Counted from the first letter of the stretch, positions 16,554 to 25,041 are shown. The stretch: DNA of 61,883 nt from CAYNLK01 sp964398055 (GCA_964398055.1 CAYNLK010000036.1:1-61883), one strand, 5' to 3'. The notes: generated by a model not told the origin, from the letters alone. Made by a program: numbers and translations.

Positions 16554-16887
16554 AAAAAAAGTCTACAGCCTCCAGTTCGGTGTCGAACGACCTAAACAGG
16601 CTGGTCAAACCCGCTAAATCCAGCACTTCTCTGATCCGGGGCGGCACCTCGGCCAAAACAAGTTCGCCGCGTCTCATCTGTTTACAACTATTCTGAGTTG
16701 CAATCAGCTCACTCAGACCAGCGCTCGAAATGTAAGTCACATCTTTCAGGTTCAAGACGATCTTGTACCGGCCCGCATCTTTGATCTCGGCCAGCGCGTT
16801 AGCCAGGATATTTACCGTTGAAGCATCGATTCTACCCCTGGCCACAACCAGGTCACACCGGCGCAATTTTTTGGTGGTGACATCCAT
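16552..16887 (-). CDS. STAS-domain anti-sigma factor antagonist (RsbV/SpoIIAA-like)
   Basis: A 111-residue STAS protein, first gene of the partner-switching operon. The signature is VLNLKDVTYISSAGLSELI, in which S55 aligns with the phosphorylatable serine of SpoIIAA. Unphosphorylated it should bind the HATPase encoded next; the phosphatase encoded third restores this form. ATG start with GGAGG eight bases upstream. A strong promoter lies 54 bp upstream. The last codons run into the neighbouring repeat array. Confidence 0.88.
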   Translation of the reverse strand: MDVTTKKLRRCDLVVARGRIDASTVNILANALAEIKDAGRYKIVLNLKDVTYISSAGLSELIATQNSCKQMRRGELVLAEVPPRIREVLDLAGLTSLFRSFDTELEAVDFF

Positions 16888-16940
16888 TCCGCCCTCCTGA
16901 GCAACTTAAAAGAAACCAAAATTGCGGCAATAAGCACAAA

Positions 16941-16969
16941 ATTATATCACGAGCCGCGGCAAAGAACAA
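16941..16969 (-). promoter_or_regulatory. Promoter of the partner-switching operon
   Basis: On the minus strand TTGTTC (16969-16964), a 17-bp spacer and a perfect TATAAT (16946-16941). It is divergent from the promoter at 16999-17027, and the two -35 boxes are about 30 bp apart. Confidence 0.65.
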
Positions 16970-16998
16970 GAAAAAGACGTTAGCCGTTACTATACGTA

Positions 16999-17027
16999 TT
17001 GAAAATGGGCTTTAGTTATGTTATGAT
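16999..17027 (+). promoter_or_regulatory. Promoter of the secreted-protein gene
   Basis: TTGAAA at 16999-17004, a 17-bp spacer and TATGAT at 17022-17027, about 50 bp upstream of the start. Divergent with the partner-switching promoter. Confidence 0.6.
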
Positions 17028-17077
17028 AGAAGCTATGAACTTATGTCTATTGTTTGACCAAAGTGAGGAGCCAAATG

Positions 17078-18016
17078 ATGAGCAAGCCGTCACTCAAAAT
17101 AAGTCAACTGGCCGGAACCGTTCTTGTAGCCTTGCTAATGTTGTCGGCGCTGGCTATCTCCGGTTTTACGATTGCCACTCTTGACCAAAACTCCGCTTCA
17201 GCTCTATCACCCGCCCTCCAACTGACGAACGTGATCAGAAACGGGGATTTTGAGCAGAACCCGCGCAGCAGCATTGCCACTCACTGGGAACCGTACGACA
17301 ACGGTCAGGCCCATTTTGGTTGGTACGCTGAGCGCTGGCCCGAAGCCGTGCACAGCGGCCAAAGCTCCCAGTTGATGGAGATTTTTGAGGTCTTTGGCTA
17401 TGTCCCCAACCGGGTAATGGCCATCCATCAAACGGTTGACGTGACGCCTAACGCCAACTACCAGTTGACCATTCACGCCCTGATGCGCTCCGACGCCCCG
17501 GCGCCCTTGAGGAATCAGGGGGATTATGCCATGCATTGGGGGGTCGATTATGGCGGTCGCGGCAAGTACCACCGGGTGGAAGAATGGGTGACCATGCCCT
17601 TGACCGAGCAGTTACGCCTCGGTTCGGCCGGCTCCACCGACGAAGCCCGGCATCTTTTTTACCAGCGCATCACCGGTACTATCTTCACCGGCAATTCCAA
17701 CAAGATCAGCCTGTTCATTCGGGGTGAAAAGATCAACCCGACCGGCACCGAGGTCAACTTTAATGTTGATGATGTTTCCCTGGTCGGCCCCTACCCGGTT
17801 GCCCCGCCGCAAGTGGCCAGCCCGGCTCAACCGGTGATTCCCGCGGCCATAACCAGCGACGACACCGCGCCAGCGCCGGCCGAGGAAAAGAGTCTACCCA
17901 ATGCCGGGGCTATCTTGCCCCGCCTCAGCTCGCCCGGAATGGTCGTGTTGGCTGGCTTGACGTTGGTCTTGCTTGGCCTCAGGGCAATGTGGGGGCTAAT
18001 ACGGCTAGAAAATTGA
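17078..18016 (+). CDS. Secreted protein with jelly-roll-like domain and C-terminal membrane anchor
   Basis: A 312-residue protein of unknown function. A signal peptide occupies about residues 10-32. The main domain (about 50-235, starting VIRNGDFEQNP and ending VNFNVDDVSLVGPYP) has the pattern of a beta-sandwich carbohydrate-binding-type module: 'GDFE' at its start and 'DDVSLV' at its end are common in such domains. An Ala/Pro linker then leads to SLPNAGA, one hydrophobic span and a short tail with arginine, reminiscent of a sortase-type or similar C-terminal sorting signal. GAGGAG lies seven bases before the ATG at 17078; an ATG at 17075 is the alternative. It has its own promoter. Confidence 0.72.
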   Translation: MSKPSLKISQLAGTVLVALLMLSALAISGFTIATLDQNSASALSPALQLTNVIRNGDFEQNPRSSIATHWEPYDNGQAHFGWYAERWPEAVHSGQSSQLMEIFEVFGYVPNRVMAIHQTVDVTPNANYQLTIHALMRSDAPAPLRNQGDYAMHWGVDYGGRGKYHRVEEWVTMPLTEQLRLGSAGSTDEARHLFYQRITGTIFTGNSNKISLFIRGEKINPTGTEVNFNVDDVSLVGPYPVAPPQVASPAQPVIPAAITSDDTAPAPAEEKSLPNAGAILPRLSSPGMVVLAGLTLVLLGLRAMWGLIRLEN

Positions 18017-18024
18017 GAGGGAAA

Positions 18025-18053
18025 TTAGACAAAAAGAGGACTTTGCATTAAAA
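18025..18053 (+). promoter_or_regulatory. Promoter of rpsT
   Basis: TAGACA at 18025-18030, a 17-bp spacer and TAAAAT at 18048-18053. This leaves a leader of about 90 nt before the rpsT ATG, long enough for the translational autocontrol known for S20 in other bacteria; no specific fold was verified. Confidence 0.6.
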
Positions 18054-18149
18054 TCTCTCTCTTGTAGATCGCTTCACTGCCCAGGACCGTGTCAAACAAT
18101 CAATGGCGTGAAATCTACTTAATTAACAGAGAGGATCAGCACGGAAAAC

Positions 18150-18425
18150 ATGGCAAATATCAAATCGGCGGCTAAACGAGCCAAGCAAAATATCAAGCGC
18201 CGCGAATTTAACCGCTTCTACAAAACAACGGCGCGCACTTACATCAAACGCGCCCGCAGGCAGATCGAAGGGAATGAACTCGAGACGGCTCAAGGAACAG
18301 TGGAATCGGCCGTCAAAGCCCTGGATAAGGCCGCCCAGAAAGGGATCATTAGCAAGAACAATGCGGCGCGTCGAAAATCACGGTTGATGAAAGCCTTGAA
18401 CAAGGCCAAAGCTGCCAATAACTAA
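18150..18425 (+). CDS. rpsT: 30S ribosomal protein S20
   Basis: A 91-residue basic protein that binds 16S rRNA in the small subunit. The sequence is typical over its full length: MANIKSAAKRAKQNIKRREF at the start, a charged middle helix, and KGIISKNNAARRKSRLMKAL near the end. GAGAGGA lies upstream of the ATG. Single-gene unit with its own promoter and a terminator about 35 bp after the stop. Confidence 0.97.
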   Translation: MANIKSAAKRAKQNIKRREFNRFYKTTARTYIKRARRQIEGNELETAQGTVESAVKALDKAAQKGIISKNNAARRKSRLMKALNKAKAANN

Positions 18426-18460
18426 AGTTCGTAACGCCATCCCAGATTAGACCGTCGTCG

Positions 18461-18496
18461 AGTGGCCCGGCTAAATACCGGGTCGCTTTTTGTTTT
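18461..18496 (+). terminator. Rho-independent terminator after rpsT
   Basis: An imperfect stem pairing GTGGCCCGG with CCGGGTCGC across a CTAAATA loop, followed by a T-rich run (CTTTTTGTTTT). It also separates rpsT from the convergent response-regulator gene. Confidence 0.65.
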
Positions 18497-18551
18497 CCTG
18501 GTCGATGGCCGCAGCTCATTTCACGGGTCGATTACAAAGGCTTCCGCACAA

Positions 18552-19187
18552 TTAGATCAACCCTTTTTGTCTGGCCCGGCTTACTGCCGTTGCCCAGGAG
18601 GTGGTCCCAAGTTTGGCGGCAGCTAACTCCAAAAATGTTTCGACCATTCTTTCGTTCAAATCCAACCTCGATCCAATTTCTCGATTTGTTTTAGCAGCAG
18701 CCGCTAATCGCAACACGGACTTTTCCGGTTCTGTTAACGGTATTTGAACCTCCGGCTGGCTATTCGGGGTTGGCAACGACACAACTTTGGCAACTTGCCG
18801 GCTAACCCAGCCTGTTTCGCCTTGAGCAACTCCCCGGACTGCTTCAATGATCAGTTCCCCCGCCTCAGCCTTGATCAGATATCCGGCGGCGCCAATGTCC
18901 AATAAACCCTTGATATAGGACCGGTCATCGTAACTGCTCAAAGCCAAAATACGGACCGGCGACCTGATAGCTTGCAACCGCCGGGCTACCTCAACCCCCG
19001 TTAGCTGGGGCATTTCCATATCTAACAGCAAAACATCGGGCACAAGTTCCCTGGCTAAGTGGAACGCCTCGATACCGGTGGCAGCCTCGCCAATCACTTC
19101 AATATCGCCGGCGCTTATTAACAATTTACGAATACTGGCCCGGATGAAAGCATGATCGTCGGCCAGAACTATCCGGATGGAAGACAT
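18552..19187 (-). CDS. NarL/FixJ-family response regulator with divergent recognition helix
   Basis: A 211-residue response regulator. The receiver (1-120) has the acidic pair in VLADDHAF, phosphoacceptor D56 in LLLDMEMP, and the lysine in GYLIKAE. The C-terminal LuxR-type helix-turn-helix begins LTEPEKSVLRLAAAAKTNREI. Its recognition helix reads LNERMVETFLELAAAKLG, unlike the canonical SEKTVEKHL of its paralog at 19410-20039, so DNA binding may be altered or lost. It is transcribed alone. Its promoter at 19326-19354 carries the tandem palindromes described separately, so it is probably a target of the upstream two-component system. Confidence 0.88.
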   Translation of the reverse strand: MSSIRIVLADDHAFIRASIRKLLISAGDIEVIGEAATGIEAFHLARELVPDVLLLDMEMPQLTGVEVARRLQAIRSPVRILALSSYDDRSYIKGLLDIGAAGYLIKAEAGELIIEAVRGVAQGETGWVSRQVAKVVSLPTPNSQPEVQIPLTEPEKSVLRLAAAAKTNREIGSRLDLNERMVETFLELAAAKLGTTSWATAVSRARQKGLI

Positions 19188-19325
19188 TTGTTAGCGTCTC
19201 ATCTCTCCCTTATTGTCAGACCTGACCACCTGGCTTTGAGGCAATAGACTCTGGAGACTCTGATATCAGAGTTGGGCTATACCCAATTTGAGGTTTTGCT
19301 GACTCTACTTTAAGGCATCTCTTAA

Positions 19326-19392
19326 AATATATTTCATAATAGCCGGAGTATCAATAGGGGAGATTCCTTAAACGGTAGTGGGGATTTCCCTA
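19326..19392 (-). promoter_or_regulatory. Promoter with tandem palindromic operators (second response regulator)
   Basis: On the minus strand: TTGATA (19354-19349), 17 bp, TATATT (19331-19326). Two bases upstream of the -35 box is palindrome TAAGGAATCTCCCC (19370-19357). One more, TAGGGAAATCCCC (19392-19380), follows, with its centre about 22.5 bp further up. Relative to the predicted start point the centres fall near -44 and -67. The same architecture is found at 22459-22526. Confidence 0.65.
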
Positions 19393-19409
19393 CTCAAACC
19401 CAAATTTTG

Positions 19410-20039
19410 CTAGACCATGTTGGCGCGCACCGCCTCTACCGCGGCTTCCACCCGAGATCTGACGTTGAGCTTGGTAAATATTCCATCCAGATGCTTTTCA
19501 ACTGTTTTTTCACTAATGCCTAAGGCAATACCAATTTCCTGATTGGTCTTGCCGCCCACTACCAGCTCCAAAACAGACAACTCCCGCTCGGTTAACTTTG
19601 AATTTTTAGGCTCCTCCTGTGTCCAGGCCATCATTTCCGCGGCGATTTGTCTACTCATCCAACCCTGCTCACCACGAGCTACCCCTCTCACCGCTTCCAC
19701 AATGGTTTGGGGCAGCTCGCCCTTGGAAAGGTATCCGGCTGCGCCGCAGGCCAGCAGCCCCTTGATATACTCTTTGTCGTTGTGCGCGCTCAAGGCCAAA
19801 ATGCGGATCGATGAATTGTCTGCCTGCAACTGCTGAGCAATTTCAACTCCGTTCAAGCCCGGCATCTCCATATCCAACACCAATACGTCAGGAACAAGCT
19901 GTTCGATCAGAGTTAGAACTTCAACCCCGTCATTGGCTTCACCGATGACCTCAATATCAACGGCTTTATCCAAAAAATTTCTAAGCCCCTCCCGCGCCAC
20001 CGGATGATCATCGGCAACTATTACCCGTATCTTGGTCAT
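19410..20039 (-). CDS. NarL/FixJ-family response regulator, partner of the adjacent kinase
   Basis: A 209-residue two-domain regulator. Receiver: VIVADDHPVAREGLR, phosphoacceptor D56 in LVLDMEMPGLNG, lysine in GYLSKGE. C-terminal LuxR-type helix-turn-helix (about 148-200) with LTERELSVLELV, then GKTNQEIGIALGISEKTVEKH, given in two parts because it is long, then KLNVRSRVEAAV. The gene starts three bases after the kinase gene ends, so the pair is co-transcribed. It is the best candidate to bind the two palindromes placed upstream of its paralog and of the fasciclin gene; that is inference from position and spacing. Confidence 0.92.
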   Translation of the reverse strand: MTKIRVIVADDHPVAREGLRNFLDKAVDIEVIGEANDGVEVLTLIEQLVPDVLVLDMEMPGLNGVEIAQQLQADNSSIRILALSAHNDKEYIKGLLACGAAGYLSKGELPQTIVEAVRGVARGEQGWMSRQIAAEMMAWTQEEPKNSKLTERELSVLELVVGGKTNQEIGIALGISEKTVEKHLDGIFTKLNVRSRVEAAVEAVRANMV

Positions 20040-20042
20040 ATT

Positions 20043-20984
20043 TCATTCCTTTTGTTGTTCAGGCCGAGGCACGACTGTTCGAATGAGAGTCCCACGGCCA
20101 GGGTTTGAGATAACTTTCAAACCACCCCCAACGGCCTCAGCTCGCTCAGCAGCCCCCACCAAACCCAGATGGCCTCGCCGGGCCAACTCAACCCAACGCT
20201 GAGGCATTTTGAAACCGCAGCCATCGTCTTCAATCTCCAGGATGACCTGCGCCCGATCCAGCTTCAGGCGGACCGCCACCTGGGTTGCCCCGGCGTGCCG
20301 CCTGACATTGTTCAGGGCGTGCTGGTATATTCGAAACAGAGCCAGGCGCATCCGCTCCGGCAATGATTGGCCGTCAGGCATCAGGTCAAGCTGCACAGTC
20401 AAATCTGGATTTGCTTGCTGAAAGCTGTCGGCATGGGATCGGATGGCTTTTTCCAGGCCAAAAGGGGCCAGCGCCGGTGGCCGGAATTCGCCGCAGATTG
20501 AACGCAGAGTTTGGATAACCTGCTGGAGCGTCGCCTGAGTTGCGGCCAATTCTCCCAAATCGGCCTGATCGGAGAGAGTTGCCTCAAGCGCGCCAAGTCT
20601 AAAAACCATGGCATGTAAATCTTGCAGCGGCCCATCGTGCAATTCCTGAGCCAGGTGGAGCCGTTCCGCTTCGCGGCTCTCCATTAAGCGGCGTTGGACC
20701 TCAATCAACTCCGCTTCCATCTGCTTACGGTCAGAGATTTCGTTTTTCAGCCGGGTGATAATGGCCCGCAGGGCCGCCGTACGTTCCCGCAGGCGATGTT
20801 CAAGCAGAGCATTTAAGCGTTGGGCTTCCACATACAGACGGGCATTGTTCACAGCCAGAACGGCCCGCCGGGCCAGCTCTTCGGTCACCCCCTCCAAGAT
20901 ATTGGTCAATTCATGCCGCGACCATAGCCGGATATCGGTTACGTTTCGGCCTGGTTGCAATCTACCACTGTTATTGTCTGTCAT
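20043..20984 (-). CDS. Sensor histidine kinase (HisKA_3 type) with truncated GAF-like N-terminus
   Basis: A 313-residue cytosolic kinase of the NarX/DesK type. The phosphorylated histidine is H116 in QELHDGPLQDL. The ATPase domain has HALNNVRRHAGA (N box), EDDGCGF (G1) and GLVGAAERAEAVGGGL (G2). The first 55 residues (ILEGVTEELARRAVLAVNNA and following) look like only the last helix of a GAF domain, so the sensor part is minimal; a coiled coil (60-105) leads to the kinase core. No membrane span. ATG start with GGAG eight bases upstream. Operon with the response regulator. Confidence 0.9.
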   Translation of the reverse strand: MTDNNSGRLQPGRNVTDIRLWSRHELTNILEGVTEELARRAVLAVNNARLYVEAQRLNALLEHRLRERTAALRAIITRLKNEISDRKQMEAELIEVQRRLMESREAERLHLAQELHDGPLQDLHAMVFRLGALEATLSDQADLGELAATQATLQQVIQTLRSICGEFRPPALAPFGLEKAIRSHADSFQQANPDLTVQLDLMPDGQSLPERMRLALFRIYQHALNNVRRHAGATQVAVRLKLDRAQVILEIEDDGCGFKMPQRWVELARRGHLGLVGAAERAEAVGGGLKVISNPGRGTLIRTVVPRPEQQKE

Positions 20985-21090
20985 TATCCATCTCCACAGC
21001 TCTTTTCCACACTTCTAACGAATAACGTAAACGAGGGCGATTCTGTTACACCTGGACACAAGAAATAATGCCTCAAGACTATGGCTGAGG

Positions 21091-21130
21091 CAAAAAAGCA
21101 CGGGCACGGTGATCAATGCCGTGCCCGTGT
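21091..21130 (-). terminator. Rho-independent terminator of the fasciclin gene
   Basis: An 11-bp perfect stem (CACGGGCACGG at 21099-21109 with 21119-21129) and a 9-base loop. On the minus strand it is followed by six T (21097-21092). It lies between the fasciclin gene and the kinase operon. Confidence 0.75.
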
Positions 21131-21211
21131 TTTACACCTTGAAACATAATGGACCGGAGCCGATCCGGTCCAAACTGGCTACTTCAGTGAAACTGAGATG
21201 CCATAGGCGTA

Positions 21212-21242
21212 AGCGCCCCGCCCTGAAAAAGGGCGGGGCGCT
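21212..21242. terminator. Strong GC hairpin after the fasciclin gene
   Basis: A perfect 13-bp stem (AGCGCCCCGCCCT with its complement) and a 5-base loop, 24 bp beyond the fasciclin stop codon. No T-run follows directly, so it may protect the 3' end or assist the T-tailed terminator further on. Confidence 0.55.
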
Positions 21243-21266
21243 ATTAAAGGCCATCTTTACCGCGAT

Positions 21267-22385
21267 TTATTCCGTGGTATTCAGCGGTCGCACCTGACAT
21301 TCGATGAAGTCATAGCAGGTCAACTGAATGGCTTGCTCAACGGCAAGTTCGAACTGACCAGGGGCAACGTCAAAGCCACCCCCGGGCTGATGTCCATTGT
21401 ACCCGTATTCGCCCGGCTTCAGGAAAAACTCTTGGGTGGCCCCCGGAGGAACAACCAGGGAATCGGGGGTTGGGCCGCTGAAATCAATCACCAGATCAAA
21501 GGAGCTTAAATTCTCAAAAAGCACCAGGCCCATCCCTTCCGGAATGGCCGTCGTCACCAGCACTTCTTCAGCGCTCATCGCAGCCTCAGCACCCACCGGA
21601 GAGGTTGCCGGGGTGGTTGCGGTTGAACCGGGAATACACAATGTCTGGCCGACGTTAATCACGTTTGGATTGTTAATGGTGGCATACCTGGCATCAGCCG
21701 CGGCCGCGGCGTTGGTCGCCTCAACGATGGCCGAATACGCTCCAGGATTACCAAAGTATTTGCTGGCAATCTGGGACAAGGTATCATTGGCCTGAACCAC
21801 ATAATTTTCGGCGCACACACCCGTCACCACCCCCTCGGCCATCATCGCGCCTTCCTGGGTGGTGGTGGGCGTATCGCTCATCGCCGGTTCAGCCTCCATC
21901 ATCGCGACTGGCGGTATCAGTACGGTATCAATTGTGTGGATAACGCCATTAGCAGCCTGAATATCAGCGTTAAGCACTGTTGCTCCACCGATCATAACCG
22001 TTTCTCCTGCTACGCTGATATCTGCGGCGGCCCCTTGCAGAGTTGAAACCGCGGCCATATTGGCCAGATCGGCCGCGGCCATAGCCCCTTCGACGACGTG
22101 ATAGCTCAACACGTTACCCAGCGCCTCAGGGTTGGCAAATAAATCCTCTAAGGCGCCTGGCGGCAGCGCCGCAAAAGCCTCATCGGTGGGCGCAAAAACG
22201 GTAAATGGGCCTTCGGTGGCCAGGGTGTCGGTCAGGTTGGTCGCTTCGAGCGCCTGAAGGAGGCTAGTGAAATTCCCGGCTTCCCTGATGACCTCGACCA
22301 ACCCCGGTTGGCTCTGCGCCTGGACCCCGCCAGTTACAGAAAACAGCAATATTAGCGTTAGCAGAAAATAGGTTGTTTTTAACAT
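21267..22385 (-). CDS. Secreted fasciclin-domain protein with LysM
   Basis: A 372-residue extracellular protein. Signal peptide 1-23 (cleavage after VQA). Fasciclin domain about 28-160 with the two conserved blocks, FTVFAPTDEAFAALPPG and the H2-like NGVIHTIDTVLIPP. A LysM-type domain at about 195-252 (YVVQANDTLSQIASKYFG, INVGQTLCIPG) contains two cysteines that may bond. The C-terminal 80 residues form a beta-rich segment with an LVVPPGATQEFFLKPGEY turn. It should sit in the cell wall and mediate adhesion. AGGAG precedes the ATG. Its promoter shares tandem palindromes with that of the second response regulator. Confidence 0.9.
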   Translation of the reverse strand: MLKTTYFLLTLILLFSVTGGVQAQSQPGLVEVIREAGNFTSLLQALEATNLTDTLATEGPFTVFAPTDEAFAALPPGALEDLFANPEALGNVLSYHVVEGAMAAADLANMAAVSTLQGAAADISVAGETVMIGGATVLNADIQAANGVIHTIDTVLIPPVAMMEAEPAMSDTPTTTQEGAMMAEGVVTGVCAENYVVQANDTLSQIASKYFGNPGAYSAIVEATNAAAAADARYATINNPNVINVGQTLCIPGSTATTPATSPVGAEAAMSAEEVLVTTAIPEGMGLVLFENLSSFDLVIDFSGPTPDSLVVPPGATQEFFLKPGEYGYNGHQPGGGFDVAPGQFELAVEQAIQLTCYDFIECQVRPLNTTE

Positions 22386-22458
22386 TTTTATCTCCTTTGG
22401 TGGGGCCGGGCTGAGTCACCCAACCCGGCCTGATTTGATATTTTTTAGGTCAGTGTCA

Positions 22459-22526
22459 AGTATAGACGGCTGAACAGCCCTCAACAATGGGGAACTTCCC
22501 TAGTGTAAGGGTAGGAATTTCCCTAC
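22459..22526 (-). promoter_or_regulatory. Promoter with tandem palindromic operators (fasciclin gene)
   Basis: On the minus strand: TTGTTG (22487-22482), 17 bp, TATACT (22464-22459). One base upstream of the -35 box is TAGGGAAGTTCCCC (22502-22489). A second palindrome, GTAGGGAAATTCCTAC (22526-22511), has its centre 23 bp further up. Predicted centres are near -43 and -66. Confidence 0.68.
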
Positions 22527-22670
22527 CCTCAATCCAGGCCGTTTGACCAGCTGCGCCGACAAGATACCCCCGGTATTTGATTGCTGTGGTTAGGAAATTT
22601 ATCTGCGCGCCGACAAATTTGGCAGTGAGTGGACCACGGATGGAAGCCGAGTGCAAGCCAACGCGTCCGA

Positions 22671-24611
22671 TCAAATATCCAGATTCTGGACCTGCTTGGC
22701 GTGGGTCTGGATGAACTTGCGGCGGGGGGGCACCTCGCTGCCCATAAGCATATCGAATGTTTTGTCGGCTGCGGCGGCATCTTCGATGGTAACTTGCAGC
22801 AGGGTGCGGTTGTCGGGATCGAGGGTGGTTTCCCACAACTGCTCGGGGTTCATCTCGCCCAGACCTTTGTACCGCTGCAGATTGATCGATTCCGGCTTGC
22901 CGTTCAGCTTTTTCAGATACTGCTCTTTCTCGTCCTCGGTATAGACGTAGATGACCTCTTTCTTGTGCTTAATCTGGTAAAGCGGCGGCTGGGCGATAAA
23001 GAGGTGGCCGTGTTCGATCAATCCCTGCATATAGCGGAAGAAAAAGGTCAACAGCAAGGTGCGAATGTGGGCCCCGTCCACGTCGGCATCGGTCATGATG
23101 ATGACCCGGCCATAGCGCAGTCCCTCCACGTTAAAATCATTGCCCACGCCAGTGCCCAGGGCCGTGACCAGCGCTTTGACCTCGTTGTTGGCCAGAATCT
23201 TGTCCAGCCTAGCCCGCTCGGTGTTAAGGATTTTACCTCGCAGCGGCAAAATAGCCTGAAAGCGCCGATCCCGACCCTGCTTGGCGCTGCCCCCGGCGCT
23301 GTCGCCCTCAACAATGTACAGCTCTGAACTTTCCGGCTCGCGGTTGGAGCAGTCGGCCAGTTTGCCGGGCAGGGTGCTGCTCTCCAGGGCGCTCTTGCGC
23401 AGCACCAGCTCGCGGGCCTTCTTGGCCGCGTCGCGCGCCCGCGAGGAGGTGAGACATTTGTCGATGATGGCCCGGGCGTCACGCGGATTCTCTTCCAAAA
23501 AGGCCGAAAATTGGGCCGCCACCACCGACTCAACGATGGTCTTGACCTCGGCATTCATCAACTTGACCTTGGTCTGGCTCTCGAACTGCGGATCGGGATG
23601 CTTGACCGAAACAATGGCGGTCAGCCCTTCACGGGTATCTTCACCGGAAAAGTTGCTCTCGTTGTCCTTGAGCAGGCCATTCTTGCGGGCATAGTCGTTG
23701 ATGTTGCGGGTCAGGGCGGCTCGCAGTCCGGTCAAATGAGTGCCGCCATCTGGGGTGTGGATGGTGTTGGCAAAGGCGTAGATGCTTTCGGTATAGGCGT
23801 CGGTGTACTGAATGGCCACTTCCACTCCCACGTCATCGACCACCTTTTCCACATAAACCGGCTCGTGCAGCGCCTTGCGATTGCGGTTGAGATACTGCAC
23901 AAACGAGGTCACGCCGCCCTCAAAGTAAAAGGTGTACTCCCGGACCGGCTCGACCCGTTCATCTTTGAAGGTGATACGGATACCCTTGGTCACAAAGGCC
24001 ATTTCCCGGAAGCGGGTCAGCAATGTACCCCAGTTGTAACCCTCGACATCCTTAAATATCTCCTGGTCAAAGCGAAAAGTTATTTTGGTGCCGGTTTTAT
24101 CTTCGCTTTGTTTGGGCAGTTTGGCAATCTGCTGGACGGGGGTCACCGGCACACCCCGCTCATAGCGCTGCCGCCACACCCCCCCATCCCGGGCCACCTC
24201 GGCCACCAACCACTCACTGAGGGCATTCACCGCCGACACGCCCACGCCGTGCAGCCCGCCGGAAACCTTGTAGTTGCTCCGGTCGAATTTGCCGCCGGCG
24301 TGCAAGGTCGTCATCACCAACTGGAGCGACGACATTTTCTTCTGAGGATGTTCGGACACGGGAATACCGCGGCCATTGTCGATGACCGAGACGCTGTGAT
24401 CGGGGTGGATGGTTATTTGAATATGATCACAGAAGCCGGCCAGGGCTTCATCGATGGAGTTATCGACGACCTCGTAAACCAGGTGGTGCAGGGCCTTGAT
24501 ATCGGTCCCGCCGACGTACATCCCGGGCCGGCGCCGGACTGCTTCCAGACCCTCCAGTACGGTAATGCTATCGGCCGTATATTCAGCGCCGCCGTTTTTT
24601 CCATTTGCCAT
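22671..24611 (-). CDS. gyrB: DNA gyrase subunit B
   Basis: A 646-residue type IIA topoisomerase ATPase subunit. The GHKL ATPase part shows YEVVDNSIDEALAGF and GGLHGVGVSAVNALS. The TOPRIM part has IVEGDSAGGSA, the metal aspartates in MTDADVDGAHIRTLLLTFFF, and the C-terminal QRYKGLGEMNPEQLWETT. The length is that of the short gyrB/parE class, so topoisomerase IV ParE is the formal alternative; no gyrA/parC is in the window to decide. The ATG at 24611 is preferred because GGAGG lies ten bases upstream, whereas the ATG at 24620 is one base from it. Confidence 0.93.
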   Translation of the reverse strand: MANGKNGGAEYTADSITVLEGLEAVRRRPGMYVGGTDIKALHHLVYEVVDNSIDEALAGFCDHIQITIHPDHSVSVIDNGRGIPVSEHPQKKMSSLQLVMTTLHAGGKFDRSNYKVSGGLHGVGVSAVNALSEWLVAEVARDGGVWRQRYERGVPVTPVQQIAKLPKQSEDKTGTKITFRFDQEIFKDVEGYNWGTLLTRFREMAFVTKGIRITFKDERVEPVREYTFYFEGGVTSFVQYLNRNRKALHEPVYVEKVVDDVGVEVAIQYTDAYTESIYAFANTIHTPDGGTHLTGLRAALTRNINDYARKNGLLKDNESNFSGEDTREGLTAIVSVKHPDPQFESQTKVKLMNAEVKTIVESVVAAQFSAFLEENPRDARAIIDKCLTSSRARDAAKKARELVLRKSALESSTLPGKLADCSNREPESSELYIVEGDSAGGSAKQGRDRRFQAILPLRGKILNTERARLDKILANNEVKALVTALGTGVGNDFNVEGLRYGRVIIMTDADVDGAHIRTLLLTFFFRYMQGLIEHGHLFIAQPPLYQIKHKKEVIYVYTEDEKEQYLKKLNGKPESINLQRYKGLGEMNPEQLWETTLDPDNRTLLQVTIEDAAAADKTFDMLMGSEVPPRRKFIQTHAKQVQNLDI

Positions 24612-25021
24612 TGCTACCATGCCTCCAAATTAACTAAACATAATCTTGCAAACTCCGACCAAAATAACCCCTGCGGAGCAAACGTTCCGTTCAAAGCTAA
24701 CCAGGCTATCCGGTTGTCTCGCAATCACTCCGGTTAACCGGTGGGGAATAACTTCCGGTTCGGGCAAACATTGGTCGAGAGGATGGCCAGGATGCGCCTC
24801 AAGTCGCTTCTAGACTGGACTGTTTTTTGCAGCACTTAACTGCAAACTAACAAAGATATTTTACCACAGAACGGCCTATTTCCCAAATCAATTAAAACGA
24901 CCCCTTGGAGAGACCACACAACAGCTAGTATGATTTGCCACCTAAGACTACTACATCTTGTATCCTTAGCCCTCATAAATGTAAATCAAAGGTGCAATAG
25001 TTGCATTTTTTTCCTGGCTAC

Positions 25022-25041
25022 CCTACCACATTTGTGGTAGG
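25022..25041. promoter_or_regulatory. Perfect 8-bp-arm palindrome upstream of the chemosensory operon
   Basis: CCTACCAC-ATTT-GTGGTAGG, an operator-like inverted repeat 144 bp before the first operon gene. A smaller one, TGCAA-TAG-TTGCA, lies at 24993-25005. The rest of the 24612-25185 gap is AT-rich and must hold the gyrB and che promoters, but I cannot place these with confidence. Confidence 0.45.

Noticed and set aside
22456..22836. Minus-strand ORF overlapping the end of gyrB
   Set aside because: It is out of frame with gyrB, covers the fasciclin operator region, and has low-complexity Pro/Arg content.
24621..25020. tRNA or small RNA in the gyrB-che gap
   Set aside because: No cloverleaf or strong folded core found by eye; only short palindromes.
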